64,000 nt of DNA. Source: Rotaria socialis (lineage: Eukaryota > Rotifera > Eurotatoria > Philodinida > Philodinidae). Positions 47,896 to 62,810 of the stretch are shown in pieces; position 1 is the first letter of the stretch, and every line of letters starts with the position of its first letter. The translations under genes and the position numbers were made by a program. Where the stretch lies: NCBI GenBank assembly GCA_905331475.1, contig CAJNYU010000874.1:1-64000 (forward strand). The letters run 5' to 3'. The notes under the pieces are model-generated. The model did not search any database and had not been told where the DNA came from. It saw only the letters and a program-made list of their open reading frames with translations.

Positions 47896-50800
47896 TCATA
47901 GATAAAAAAAATATAATTCTTTGTCACAATGTCTTTTGTTTATTTGTTTTACTTTTATATACTTTTTTCCCGCGTATAAAAACATATATATATATATATT
48001 AGAAGAACGTTATTGTGTTATATGTATACCTTAAGTAGGATAGATTCATTACCTTACCCTGTGATGAGTTCTTTCTCCTTATTTGTTTTGTTTTTCGTCT
48101 ATTGTCCGTTGCTACGCATTATTTCGATCTGATTTTCAGTATTGTTATTATTCTTCATGTGTTTTTTTCCTCTCTTGTGAACATCAGGGTTGTCGTGATG
48201 CGTTTAACGCAGTTTAAGGTTGGGTTGTACACTTGATTAACGAGGTGAATTATTCATAATTTGAGCCGTTAAGTCTCGAATTCAATCATTTCTTGTTTGT
48301 GTCTCTCATTCATTCTGTAATTGCGCACTCCGACATATAATATATTTGTTATAGTCTCGTTCCATTTCTATTGTATATATTTAAACGCCTCTCTCTTTCT
48401 CTCTTTCGCCTGTTGTTCGTTGCCATTTTTGTGCCATTTCATGCTCTTGCTTGAAGCAACAAAATCTAGTTCGGCAGCGATAATATGATATTTTTCATAA
48501 TGTATATAGAAATATGTTTCTTGATTATTGCGAAGCATCACACATTCATAACTTGTGAATATTTACTCCACTTTTCTCTTTGTTTTCACCTATACCGGTC
48601 TCTCGATCTTCTATTGTTTCTTTCTTTTGTTATTAACTTGTATTGATGTTTTTTTTCTTCTTCTATGTCTGGGATGAAATTCAAACAGACAGACATGCTG
48701 TGCGTAATGATGACCAAAGGCCATGTGAGACATAGTTTTTCATTTGTATTGATTTCTGTTCCTTTTTTTTCTCGTTCTTGTATTCTGTATGCCCCTCTTT
48801 TTTTTTGTGTAAGCAGATCGTTCGAGTTATTTCATGTAAAACATACGAAATGTCTTGAATAAGAGAAGAGAAAATTACTTTAGCGAGACAGATAAGTAAA
48901 AGGGATTAATATTATTAATATTTAGTTTAAGTTAATATTTAAAAAAATAAAATATTAAATTAATAAATAAAAGTTAATGTAGGGTTTTTTTTTGTAGTTG
49001 AATTATCAAAGAAAAATATTTGCTATGGTAAAAATAGATTTAGCTGATAAAAAGTATAAAATGAAAACATTATTTATCGAGAGTAGAATTGTGTTGATCA
49101 AGCTCGGTTTTGTCAGCTATATTATTCAGGATGTTATTACCGAGCAAGATGTTGATGTTATCTCATATTGATACAACATCAAGTATATCATACGATTTAT
49201 TGCGTCGTTGAAAAAAATGTTTATTTGAGAAGTTTAAAGAGTAGAATATGTTCTTGGATAATGTTAATATGCATTTATTGCACACTATGGAATATGGAGT
49301 CAAAACGATTGATTATGTAAAGCATCAGTATGAAAAGGTCATTATCCTAGCATTTCGTTTCCAACGGCCTCAGTGATTTATGGCAAAGAAATACATAATA
49401 AACTTCGAAATTATTGTTCTCGTACTGGAGATAGATTATTATTGTAAATACCATGAGGGAATTGCGTCGTTCGCTTTTTTTAGGAGTAAAAATAAGATTT
49501 TTCTCTGTAAAAATTTACACGCTATTTAGAAATCGAGTGATAATTATACCGTTTGCTAACAACTACGATGTATTAAATAGCCATCGGATTGTGAGATCTT
49601 AGAAATTTTCTTGATTCTGATCTAACCCAAAGCAATAACGATAGCCTAACAATTTGCGAATAACAGTCTGCTTTGTTTATTATTGTTTTACGAAGAGAAA
49701 AAAGAACATGTGAAGCCATTCAAAGTATTCATAGGTCAAATGTCATTGACTCGTGATATAGCACCATGCCAAATTGTCATTCATTCGATGTTGTAAACAA
49801 AATTTAACTAGGACGCAAATAGTAGCTAATGTACTTATCGGAAAAAAAATGCGCAGTTAATGTTGTTTTTCTCTTTTGTTAACGAAAAAAAATAAATAAG
49901 CCAAATAATGTACACACGCATGTAAGAAGAAAGTGAAAAACGACACCGGTTTATAAACCAGTATGGTTATTCGTCCAACAACTGGTACATTCATTATTCA
50001 ATCGCACGCACACAAAAAAAAAAGACGTGATGTATAATAATCTAATAAATTGCATTGATCAATATAATTTATTTCTCACTGTCAACTTTAATAAAAATTC
50101 TTTTTTTTTACAATGTAAAGCAATCAATTGATAAGTCATATTTTTTTTCATCGAACAAGAAGATAGGCGCAAAATGTTCGATGAACATAAGAATTAAAGT
50201 ATTGAAGAAATGTCAATTGAGATTAGACCAATAGTCTAGGATTGACATTGATCATTTACTTGGCTATTCAATACAGCAAATATTAATATGTTTTCAAAAA
50301 AAAATTCAAGGCGTGATGAGCCGTTTCTCAATTAAACCTTGGGTTGTAAACTTGTTTTCTTTTTTCAACAAAATTATATCTAATAAACATTTACGAAGAT
50401 CGAATGAGTGAAAGACGAGTATAATTATTGCGTTGTTGAATTCTTATGGGCGGGGCTGTGAATTGTCTCTTTACGTATGCACACCTGCTTTTTCTCTCAA
50501 CAATTTTTATTTTTGCTGTTATTCATAAATACAACAGCAAGGTCTTTCATTCCATTTTTACTCAAAAATCCTTTCAGTTTCGTGCATTCCTATTGTGCTA
50601 CACCCCAAGCAGAGCAATAAAATATATACATTTTCATTTTCAACGATTACAGTAAATATTCCTGAATAAAAATGAATATCAAATCCTTTGGCCGATAATC
50701 GATTTTCAAGCTTTGGTTTTATGTGTCTAAGATCATTTTTGTTTTCTACTGAAAAGCTTGTATGAAAAAGTAAACACCCACTATTGGTGTGACTCGTCAA

Positions 50801-51164
50801 TGATAATAGTATATCTATCCACGTCATGAATATCACTTTGTATGATGTACACTGATCCGGTTTCTATTTTCTATTTAAATTTGTAATACATTCCTAAGGA
50901 AAATGTTTTTTTTTTCGTATCAAGCTACGAACTACAGTGATTTTGCCTATGATGATATTTCTTTCAAGGACATTAATATCGTATGGCAATATTTTAATAG
51001 GATGATTTTGTATTTTTTCAAATTGTTTGGTGAGAATATAAAAATCGATTACCCATATTCACCTAACAACTAATCTCTTTGATTGTCTATAAAATCAGCA
51101 CTCGATTCACTATTTTTCGTTTCAAAATAATACTGACTTTAACAATCAACGAAATACAAGTATC
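47896..51164. other. Intergenic, nothing recognised
   Basis: AT-rich spacer with many T-rich tracts and a (TA)n run near 47987. Short frames at 48665-48862 and 50446-50655 are not protein-like. The first part is the probable 3' region of MNK. Confidence 0.45.
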
Positions 51165-51883
51165 ATGATGATTCTACAATGTATGGTCGTTATTATTGCT
51201 GCATTGTTTTCGCAACTTCCCTCAAGTCATGCACAAGGCGGCAATGCATGTACAAACGCAGCAATAAACCTATGTAACCCATATCCATGTGTTCAAATAG
51301 GTAATGCTCCTCAATGTCTTTGCAATGGTGGTACAGTAGCACCTAGTGCAGCCGCGTGTAATGGTGGTGTAATAACGACTCAAAGTCCAATTATTTTTCC
51401 AAATCAATGTGGAAATGCTATATGCCCAGCTAATGCTGAATGTATACCAACCAATCAAAATCCATCACAATATGTATGTGTTTGTGCGACTAACGTTCTT
51501 GCGAATCCCGATTGCCCATTAGTTCCGTTACCTAATAATCCATGTGATCGTGCTAACCCATGTCAAGCCGGTAGTCGCTGTGTTGCCAATCCAATAACTC
51601 TTCAACCAGTTTGCATCTGTCGAACAGGTACTTATGGGCAAAATTGCGGTTATCCATGTCGTACAGGATGTGATATTAATTGGTAAGAGTAATTATTTAA
51701 TATGGAATTCTAAAGAAATTTGTTTTTATATATGAAAGGTGTTATAATGGTGGTCGATGCACTAATGCCTATGGTCAACCATATTGTTCCTGTGGACTAA
51801 ACTATCGTGGTCGACGATGTGAACTTCGATATAATAGTCAAAATTATGTCTATTTATATTATAATCCAGGTTCACGTTGGTAA
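51165..51883 (+). CDS. Secreted EGF-like domain protein
   Basis: Two exons, 51165-51682 and 51739-51883, join within a Trp codon and give 220 residues. A clean signal peptide (MMILQCMVVIIAALFSQLPSSHA) opens the protein. Cys-rich modules follow: a short one to about residue 65, then CGNAICPANAECIP...YVCVC and CDRANPCQAGSRC...PVCICRTGTYGQNC, and a final CYNGGRCTNAYGQPYCSCGLNYRGRRC. The last two have the six-Cys spacing and the C-x-C/G-x-x-C ending of EGF repeats. The short C-terminal tail is Tyr/Asn-rich (YVYLYYNPGSRW). No membrane segment is seen, so it should be released. It is unlike any one named protein; a matrix, mucus or adhesive role is a guess. Confidence 0.8.
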
Positions 51884-52016
51884 ACAATTAATATTTTTTT
51901 TGTCATTCAAGAAATGACATCATTTAATAAACGAATAAAACATCCGAAAATAAATTTCTTTCTTTAAGAGATAAATATACGTAAATGTGCGAACTAAATC
52001 AATGAGACAATTTTGA

Positions 52017-52245
52017 CTAATAGGCAGGGACGGCGCGAACGGGGGGGGGGCAACTTTGGAAATTTTTGTTTCAATTTTACTCCGATTTGAAGAAAATAGA
52101 AGAAATTTTTATTAATTTACTCCGATATATTTTGCAAAAAAGAGAAGAGATTTCTATTGATTTACTCCGATTTTTGAAAAAAAACCTCCCGTTTTCAAGT
52201 AACCCCCCTATATTTTTGTTGCTTCGCGCCGTCCCTGCTAATAGG
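52017..52245. mobile_element. Short hAT-type element with perfect 8 bp target duplication
   Basis: The element spans 52025-52237 (213 bp), with inverted ends CAGGGACGGCGCGAA and TTCGCGCCGTCCCTG. CTAATAGG is repeated exactly on both sides (52017-52024 and 52238-52245). Runs of G and C next to the ends and internal ATTTACTCCGATTT repeats fill the body. An 8 bp duplication with CAGGG ends is typical of hAT transposons. It has no coding capacity and the perfect duplication suggests recent insertion. Confidence 0.85.
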
Positions 52246-52660
52246 CATACGAGTTATATTGACATGAGTACGATTGTATGTTCATATTACTGTTTTGTCA
52301 ATCAAAACGATAGCTAATTCCTAGATACACAAGTAACGTTATACAATCGTCAGAAACTTGAAGGAGAGTCAACTCAATTATCTTCGGGGTGTTACTTCAA
52401 TAGTACATAAGGATTAGATATATGTGGAAGTATTACCAATAGTTGCAGATGATACATGATATCATCAAAACTTCGTTCGTTTCAACTTTTCTTATGGCTC
52501 TTTATTTCAGTTGTTTTCTTACAAATGACTATTTGCATATTTTCTTGTATCAAATCAATATTATCTGCAGTTCGTTTAATTTCTTGTATGGACTGTAGGG
52601 CAGGGTTAAATATGTTTTAACGTAGTTATTAACACCATGATAATCTTACGGTACAGTGTT

Positions 52661-53770
52661 TCATTTGATTTTGAGAAATTCTGCGTACAAAGAAAATGCT
52701 CCTTTGTTTAGTCCTTGATTCCCTAGCACGGAGCCAGCCTGATCATACATAGACGTTGTATCACTGTCGTTCGATGATTCTGTGCGAAGTATCGTATATA
52801 ATTCTTCTGCTTTATCGAATCTACCTATGCTAAGTAGCAATTTAACTAATTGCCCCCAACCTTTCATAACTCCAGTTTCATTTCATATAGATTCTCTAAG
52901 CTCATAGACTTGCTTGTCATCGCCCGCCGTAAGTTTTAAATCAACCCGATAAAGTGGGCGGTTTTCGGCAATATCGAGCGGCACGTTGTAGTTAGTGTTG
53001 GTTGATAAAAAAAAACTATTGAAAGATATAAATCTACCTTTATTATTTTCGAGTTTTACAAAGTTTGCAATCGATAATCCTTGCCCTGTATAAACCTGAA
53101 AGATTTGTCCACGATATTGACTGAGTTATTTTTCGTGTAAACCTTCAATTTGTTTCTGTACATCACCAAGAAAAGCGCCTATTCGAGTGATCATATCTCC
53201 ATCCAATGCTCTTTTAATATGTCCTATTGCACATTTTGTATATGAAGCATTCACGTGTGTACCACCAAATGGCATTTAATGTTTGATAAATGCTTTTAAA
53301 TTCACCAATAATTTTTATTTCTTAAACATTGTTTTGGCATTCTTCTCTACAAGACTAATCAGATCAGATCAGTCACATTTTGTTGTTCATGTTCCGTTGC
53401 ATGAAGGATTTCGTTGAGTACTTGTGCATATATGAATGCGGGTGGTAGCTGATTGGGTTTTACGCTAGAAACTCCTTGATTATCGCCAGTTATACTCATC
53501 GAGATGTTGTTTCTGTTCAACTGTTTGATAGCTTGCTGTAATTCTTGACAAATAGGATTGATTGATGAATGAACGCCTTTTATTTTGCTTCAATTTTTTA
53601 CCCATTGATCGTAATATTCCTGATCGCAACGAAAAATGGAAATAGTATCCAATTTTGGCATGCCATGAATTGGTGATATCAAAGTTTCTCCTAGAGAGCC
53701 AGAAGAGATCAAAATTACGGTTTCTTCTTTATTTGTTTTTGACCCATTCAATGCATGCATTCGACTGGGT
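52661..53770 (-). pseudogene. Decayed ADP-ribosyltransferase/TPR gene
   Basis: Read on the minus strand in several frames, the stretch matches the gene at 57043-59248 segment by segment. From about 53730, ILISSGSLGETLISPIHGMPK matches the VISSGALGQSLVNDIHGMPK block. Next come a fragment with ICQELQQAIKQL, the transferase part with GQGLSIANFVKLENNKGRF and SFNSFFLST (about 53110-52990), and GWGQLVKLLLSIGRFDKAEELY (52860-52790). Stops and frame changes interrupt it repeatedly, the Arg of the YRGQG motif is Thr, and the ExE-containing stretch is missing. It is non-functional. The TPR part is reduced to a remnant. Confidence 0.8.
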
Positions 53771-53936
53771 ACATATTTGCAATTAATTTACTGTACACTG
53801 TTCAAGTGTGTGAGTGTATACACCGACAATCGGTAGTGCTTCGATTAATATTTTCATCAACCTATATTATCAAATAACTTTCGACACTGTTACGTCTGGA
53901 CTGCATGGTAGTCTGTAATGGCGGTGTTTCCAATGG

Positions 53937-54363
53937 CTGATTACTAGTGGCGTAACCAGCAAATTTTCGTAGAGGGGGCTCAGTCCCCTAGCCCTTGGAA
54001 AGTAGAAGAAGGCCATTTTAATTCAACTGTAACAATGCGCAATGCCAATACCTGAAAACGTTTACTTTTTATTAGCTATAATTCAATTAAACACGTATGT
54101 TATGAAAAATATCGCCTTCTCCGTGTTACACTAATTATTGTATTGTATGTCTATTTATTACAATTTTGAATTTGAATATGTTTAGATTTAAACAGCAAAC
54201 GCTAATGCTCTCTCTTCCTTTATTCTTTTAGAGAGAAGCAAAATAAACAACACTTTATCTTTTAGGTGGCAACAATCTAGGCTATTGAAATTTCAGATAG
54301 AAAATTTCGTAGAGGGGGCTCAGCCCCCTCTGGCCACCCCCTGGTTACGCCACTGCTGATTAC
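53937..54363. mobile_element. hAT-type non-autonomous element with perfect 8 bp target duplication
   Basis: The element is 53945-54355 (411 bp), flanked by exact copies of CTGATTAC (53937-53944 and 54356-54363). The ends are TAGTGGCGTAACCAG and CTGGTTACGCCACTG. Just inside each end is a direct repeat, TTTCGTAGAGGGGGCTCAG, each partly self-complementary with following CCCCCT. No transposase is encoded. It lies about 170 bp upstream of the 5' side of the decayed transferase pseudogene. Confidence 0.88.
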
Positions 54364-54383
54364 CCATTATATATATATATATA

Positions 54384-57042
54384 TAATTTATGAAGTTGAT
54401 CAGTATCGGATAATTTTATACTCGTCACGACCAACTTCAACTAGATTCCCATGAAAATAGTATCAGTGAATCTTCAGTAGTCTTTCCAATCATTGCTTTC
54501 TTATATCTACGTAAAAGTCATTTTAGGGCGAATGCATTAGATATCTTATCTAATGCTTTGTCTATTTTGTTGTTATTCTCTCGAGAAAGGAACGTTTTTC
54601 TGGGCTCGTTGAAACAGCATAAGCTATTTAAAGACTGGCTTCGTAGTAACCCTAAAACATTACTACAACTTTGTGTATAATTAAACTGTAAAACAAATTG
54701 GACAGTAGTAGTTTCTACGGAAATAACAAAGATACATTTTAAAGACGAATTATTGATTAATTCAGTATTATCTCGTGTGGTGTGTCACAGATATTCCATC
54801 CCAATGCAGAAAAACTAAAGTTGACATCCTTCTTTGTACAGCTATAGTTTTAATATTTTATTTCACGTTTTATACTCAGAAGGCATTCGTACAGAACGGC
54901 ATTTAATTGATGCATTTTGAATATTTAAACAAGAAAAATGAAAAAGCATTTTATTGAAGAATTATATATTTTATTTAGAACATGTACACAGATAAATGAT
55001 TCATTATTTTTAATGTTTCTGAATTAATTTTATTTGTCATTATCAGATGAACTGGAAGTTGATTTGTCAACTGTTATTGCATCGGCGGTTAACTGATCTG
55101 TGTTATATGATGCATGTGAACTTGTTTCATCATCATCATCATCATCATCATTTGATCAATGCCTACGAGCTTCTTCATATTTGTTTTTTTTTTGACTTCA
55201 TAAATATGTCTCATCATAATTGAAACTCACCTTAATAAAAGTAACAGTTCATTATATAATTAAATGTAGTATTTGATTTACCGAGTCTGACTTTGAGATC
55301 GCATAATGGAGTAATTGGATTTTATTTATGTATTGACCATTTATATCCAGTATATCTAAGCCAGATTGAATAGCCCATGCAAATGAAGCCGATATTGAAT
55401 CTGATCGGCTCTTATAAAATCCGACGAACCGACAAAGTCCCATGGGATTCCGAGTTGAGGAACTACCAACGGATCCCTAGTGTTGGAGTCAGGTGAACAT
55501 TCGACCAAATCTAACAACCGAATTCGATAGGAATTTCAGGAGTTGGATTCCAACGAGGTTCCTAAAGAAACCTATCGGATTTTGACTGGTTCCTGGAAGA
55601 ATCGATCGGATTCCAACACTATGGACCCGTGAGTGGGTCCGCGACCCGGATTTGCTTAGAATTCTGCAGGAACCGATCGAATCCGGTTGTATCCGGCTAT
55701 CGGATTGTTCGTCCTGGGAACAGAATGTGTTTCAAATTCATTTTATCGTACAAAAAATAAATCTCGAATCATGTTTTGCGTATGCCTATTTAATGATGGT
55801 TCATGAAGTAAATTTTCTAATATTGAAAATATAGAATCCAATTCTTGTTGACTACGTTGCAATAATTTTTGACCACATTCTTTCAAAAAGCAAACAACTA
55901 ATTCGACACTATCATTAGTAGAATTCTAAAGTATACAACGCGGAGTAACCAGGTCAAACAGGTTGGTCTGTAAACGATCTTAACCGTTATAAATACAGTG
56001 GAATAGGGTGCTTTTGATGAATGATCGTATACGAAGCCACATAAGCATTACGTATCTTAGTCGTACTTTTAGATATCTGTCAAACGATCAGAAGTCGTAC
56101 TTTTAAAATGCAGTAACGTTGCTTCTTTATTTTTTGCAGACAACACAAAACGCTTTACGGTTTTTTTACTAAGCTGACTTGAGTGATACAATTCCTCGAT
56201 TGTGGCGCCCACATATAGAAAATCTCTAGCAGTATGAAAATTTTCCTTTTTGTCTATTTATCCATTAGAAGTAAAGACATGCAGAGTTTAAGATCTCCTT
56301 GTTTTATTAACAATTTTTTTTCTAACAGACTATTAATTTTGCGAAATATATTTTAGCTTGCAGAGAGAAATACTTATAAAAATAAATATAATGGTCTGTA
56401 ATTGGGGGAGGGGAGCCGAAAAAATTTCGCTTTTAAACTTATACTCACTGTTTTTTTAAACTATATGCGAGTTGCACAACATAAAACGAATAGTCAATAT
56501 AAGATAATATGAATTGAATAACTTATAACATTTATATAATAAAGATAAATACTTGCATTTTCCGGGTTTTCTTCAACAAATTAACTTTTTTCAAAGCAAA
56601 ATATAGTTCAATAATAAGTAAAAATATTCAAAAAAAAAATAATAAAAATAAAAAACTGAAATAAAATGAGACAAGAGAGATTATATGAGCGATTGAGTTG
56701 AGTTGAAAACAAAAACATTATTCCGGACGGAATATTAAAAATTAAAATTTATTTTTAACTAAAAAAAGAGAAACATACGGATAGAGTCACTCATTTTTAG
56801 TAGAAACAGTGAAATAGTGTAGAATTATGTAGACCATTTCATGTACATGTGGTCACTGCCGTCGTATTTGTACGTCATACCTATGCGTACATTGCCCTAC
56901 CAGTCTGGCGTGGTCCACTGTATGTGTACCCATTCCATAACCATGGGGGGAGGACTCTCCTTGATCGTGAGCGCGACTAGTGAATATTAATTAATAATCA
57001 TTAAAAGTATTTTATCAAACGAATACTAGAGAAAATAAACAT
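54384..57042. other. Intergenic with a GC-richer degenerate repeat patch
   Basis: At about 55395-55720 a patch unlike its surroundings contains many scattered copies of TCGGATTCC, GGTTCCT and their complements, looking like a degraded repeat element. A (CAT)n run is at 55127-55150. The rest, including a GC-richer stretch at 56830-56960 of unknown nature, holds no supported gene. Confidence 0.45.
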
Positions 57043-59248
57043 TTACAACTTCTTTTTCACAAGTTCTATATTATGAATTGCCGTTTTAATACTTGGATGA
57101 GTTGACGGGAGACTCTTTCGTCGAATAGCAAGTGCTTTTTCTAGATAGAAAAGTGCTGTCGAGTATTCACCCATGTTTTTATACACTAGACCGATGTTGT
57201 TGTAGGAAATAGCCAAATCTGGATGATTCTCAGGCAAAGCTTTCTTCGTTATTTCGAGATCTTTTTCGTAAAATTCAAGTGCTTTCGTATATTCACCGAT
57301 GTTGTCATATACTCCACCGATGTTGTTGTAGGAAGTAGCCAAACCAGGATGATTAGAAGGCAGAGATATTTCTCCTATTTTCAATGATTTTTCGTAAAAT
57401 TCAAGTGCTTTCGAGTAATCACCCATACCGTTATACACTAGACCGATATTATTATAATCAGACGCTATATGAGGATGATTTGGAGGAAGCGATTGTTGAT
57501 TGATTTTATTTGCTTTTTCGTGAAATTCAAGTGCTTTCGAGTATTCACCCATGCTGTTATACACACTACCAATGTTGTTGTAGGATTGAGCCAAATCGGG
57601 ATGATTTGAAGGAAGAGCTATTTCTCTTATTTTGAGTGATTTTTCGTAAAATTAAGTGCTTTCAAGTAACCTCCCATGTTTTGATACGCAAGAGCGATAT
57701 TGTTGTAGATAGCACTCAAGATTGGATCGTTTGTCGAGAGAATTTTCTCATTTATCTTCAGCGATTTTTCGTAGAATGTAATCTCTTTTTCATATTGTCC
57801 CTGTTGCCATTTGACTCTCCCTAACTCGTAATAGATAAATGCTCTATCACTATCAGTGGAAGCATTCTCGAGTAATTCATTGTAGTTCTTCAGCTTCATC
57901 AAAATGGCCCACTTGGAGCATCAATTTACCCATTCTACGCCATCCAGTAGAGCCTTGAACTTCCTCTTTGATGTGATTGGTAAGAGCAGAAAGCTGTGGA
58001 TCATTATCACCAGTAATAGTCAATTGTACATCCCAAAGACGACTATTCTTAGCTGTCTGTTTAATTTCAACGACACGAAAAATGGTATGCATTGTAAAGA
58101 GAATTTCTTGTTCTCCTTTAACAGCAGATTCATCCTCAATCATTGCAAATGGCGTATTCGAAGCTGATATTGTTTTTTGATCGATAGTCATAATAAAAAG
58201 GATTCCTATAGTGGCTGTGTTATTGTGCAATGCATCTTGAACAAATTGCATAGATACTTTTCTATCTTTACTAGTGGACAAAAAGCTGTTGAATGAGAGG
58301 AGTCCACCTTTCGTGCCTACCAGATGTTGAAAGTCTTCTGGTGTCATACCCTGACCACGATAAACAACAAATTTTTGTTCATACGTACTTAATTGTTTTT
58401 GGTGAAGTTGTTCCAGTTGTCGATGTAAATTTCGGATAAAAAAAAACCATTTTCACCATGGCTTCCATATCTAATGACCGCAAGGCTTTATTGAGCATAC
58501 TATATAGAAAAATATTTTCCGTGTACCACCATATTGCAGATTTCTGGTTGTATTCATTCTGAAAATAATTCAGTTGCTGTTTAGAAACACCTTGATCATG
58601 ACAATAGGCCACTAAAGCTTTCATCGGCTTTTTGTCATCTTCGTCGATTTCCAGTATAATATCCTTGAACAACATGGAGTACACATACGCGGGTTCAAGT
58701 TGATCAATATTTTGTGTTTGTGAACCATCCCCTCCTACAATGGTTTGCTTCGACACAAAGCTCATCGGAATGTTATCATGATCGCAGTGACGGGCCACTT
58801 TTTTTAATGATTCACAGATGGGTTTGATTGAGGTGAAAACACCTCGAATCTTAGGCCATTCCTTTGCCCATGATTCATGATGCGCCTTGTTACCGCAAAA
58901 AATATAAATGGCATCCACTTTTGGCATACCGTGAATGTCATTTACAAGGCTTTGTCCTAGTGCGCCAGATGAAATGACGAAAGCTTTTCCATCATCAATT
59001 TCATTGAGATATTCGACACATTCTTCAGGTGTTGTACAAGGTTTCACTTCACTTGCCACGTCGTGCAGATGTGCCAGCGTATTCTGACAGTTTTCTGTAT
59101 TTTTATCGATCTTACAATCGACCCAAATAACCAGATAATTTTGTGCCATCCGACGTCTTGGTCGCATGGCACCTGATGATGCTGTTCCACCTGAAGCACC
59201 GCTAGCTGTTGACTTTGGAATAGGTGACTTGACTTTTTGTCCACTCAT
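57043..59248 (-). pseudogene. ADP-ribosyltransferase/TPR gene broken by three small indels
   Basis: Read as one gene it encodes about 730 residues. An N-terminal alpha/beta domain (NYLVIWVDCKID, VISSGALGQSLVNDIHGMPK) precedes an arginine-type mono-ADP-ribosyltransferase domain with the R-S-E triad: VYRGQG, SFNSFLSTS and GEQEILF (ExE). At least five 42-residue kinesin-light-chain-type TPRs follow (YNNIGLVY..MGEYSKALEFYEKSLKI..). Three places break the frame: a nine-A run at 58438-58446 (eight would restore frame), a two-base loss near 57880 at EAEEL/YNELL, and a one-base loss near 57654 at KAL/EFYEK. The coding quality between breaks is perfect. Either the gene died recently or the sequence has local errors. 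Such ART-TPR proteins are, to my knowledge, greatly expanded in bdelloids; their targets are unknown. No intron is needed. Confidence 0.8.
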
Positions 59249-60801
59249 ATTAAATTGGTTTTGTTGCTAGATTAAAATCTAAAATTGTGAACAATATTTT
59301 GTTATTTAAGCAGATTACTGTTTCTATGTCTATAGTCGTTACCTTCTCTGTTGTTCTCTTTATTTTTCGGTGACATAATCTGAATTTTTTTTCTTTTCTA
59401 GTTGGCACAGCAAGAAACTCCGCCTGGCTTCACAATTCAAAATACAATAGCTAGTAGCCAAAGGAACGACGAAAAAATAATTCCAACAGCGCCATTTCTG
59501 ATATTGTTATTCTTTGCAACATTCGTTTGTTTTACATTTGTACGACAACTGAAGTGCTATTGTGTTGGATATTTTCTCTACCTTTTTCTTTATTTTTCTC
59601 TTTTACGTAGCACAAAAAGAATTCAACAATTCAGCTAGTTTGTGATTATAAATGTGAATTATTTTTGTTCAAATAAACGACAGCAGAACGAAAATTTTAA
59701 GTTTTTATCAAAATATCAACAACTATCGATATCTGTGAATTATACAGATGTCTGATAGCTATTGGAACAGTACGCACGAGTTAACTGGTTCGAAAATGCG
59801 TGACACAATACAAAGAACATTTTATATGTAGATATAACAAACTGCGAAAAATATTGTCTCAATCATCACATAAATTTCATATTAAAATTTTTGTAAACTC
59901 TGCCACTGATTAGTTATTCAAATTTTCTTTATTGATACAATCTTATTTTTGAAAGTCAATAGAAAAATTGCTTTGTTTTTTCACTTGAGTCTAATTTCAT
60001 CGAAAGGTGCGGGTGTAGTTGTTGAATGAACACATACTCGCAACCGCATATGCTATTGGCAGATTTGAACATGGTATACTACCAAAACCTATGGAACCAA
60101 TGGCAGCATTATACGAAGTAACTAGCCATGTTTTATGAGAAAAGTATTTAACAGAGAATCACCAAGAATATAGGTGAATAAAAGAAAAGAGAGCCAGAAT
60201 ATCCTCGGTATAGAATAGATCACCAGTTGATTTCACCTCTATACTAATATTGAAATTGCTCATCGAATAAAATGCAATGTGAATTAAACCGAGGAATGTT
60301 CAAGAACCGAGGCTTAGGAATGCCTACACAGTTTCGTCCATGCAAAAATTTAGAAAAATTCAATATTCACAATATTTTTCGTTGTTACACTCATTTTCAT
60401 TAAGAACTTTGTGAATACCAAAACTAATTCTGAAAAAGCATCACATTGACTGTCTCGAATGGGAGAAACCATGACGAAACCAATGGGCAATTCGCATTTC
60501 CCTAACGAATTATCATGGTGGCGGATCCTTTATAGATTTAGAATTCCCATTTCTCAGTTTGTGTAGTCACATTCTCAAGAATTGTAATATATGATGAGAT
60601 CAAATTATATATGTATCATAAAGTTTGATGATCCAAAACATTTTTGTATAATAAAAATAAATGAATCAGCGTAACCTATGTATATGCTGCTTAACTGTCA
60701 GAGTCATCAAGGAATTTATTGTTTTTTAATGTAGTTAAAGGAGAAGAAAAAAAAACACAATAATCTACCAAAAAAAAAAGTTGCCAGTCACTGTTTTCGG
60801 T
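59249..60801. other. Intergenic, nothing recognised
   Basis: A 78-residue plus-strand frame (59402-59638) starts just after a splice-acceptor-like CTTTTCTAG and includes a hydrophobic stretch, but no family or upstream exon is found, so it is not called. The rest is AT-rich spacer. Confidence 0.4.

Positions 60802-62810
<2,009 letters not shown>

Noticed and set aside
55127-55150. (CAT)n run considered as a CRISPR-like or regulatory array
   Set aside because: It is a plain trinucleotide microsatellite without spacers.
59402-59638. Frame after a splice-acceptor-like site upstream of the transferase gene
   Set aside because: No upstream exon or family match; left as unsupported.
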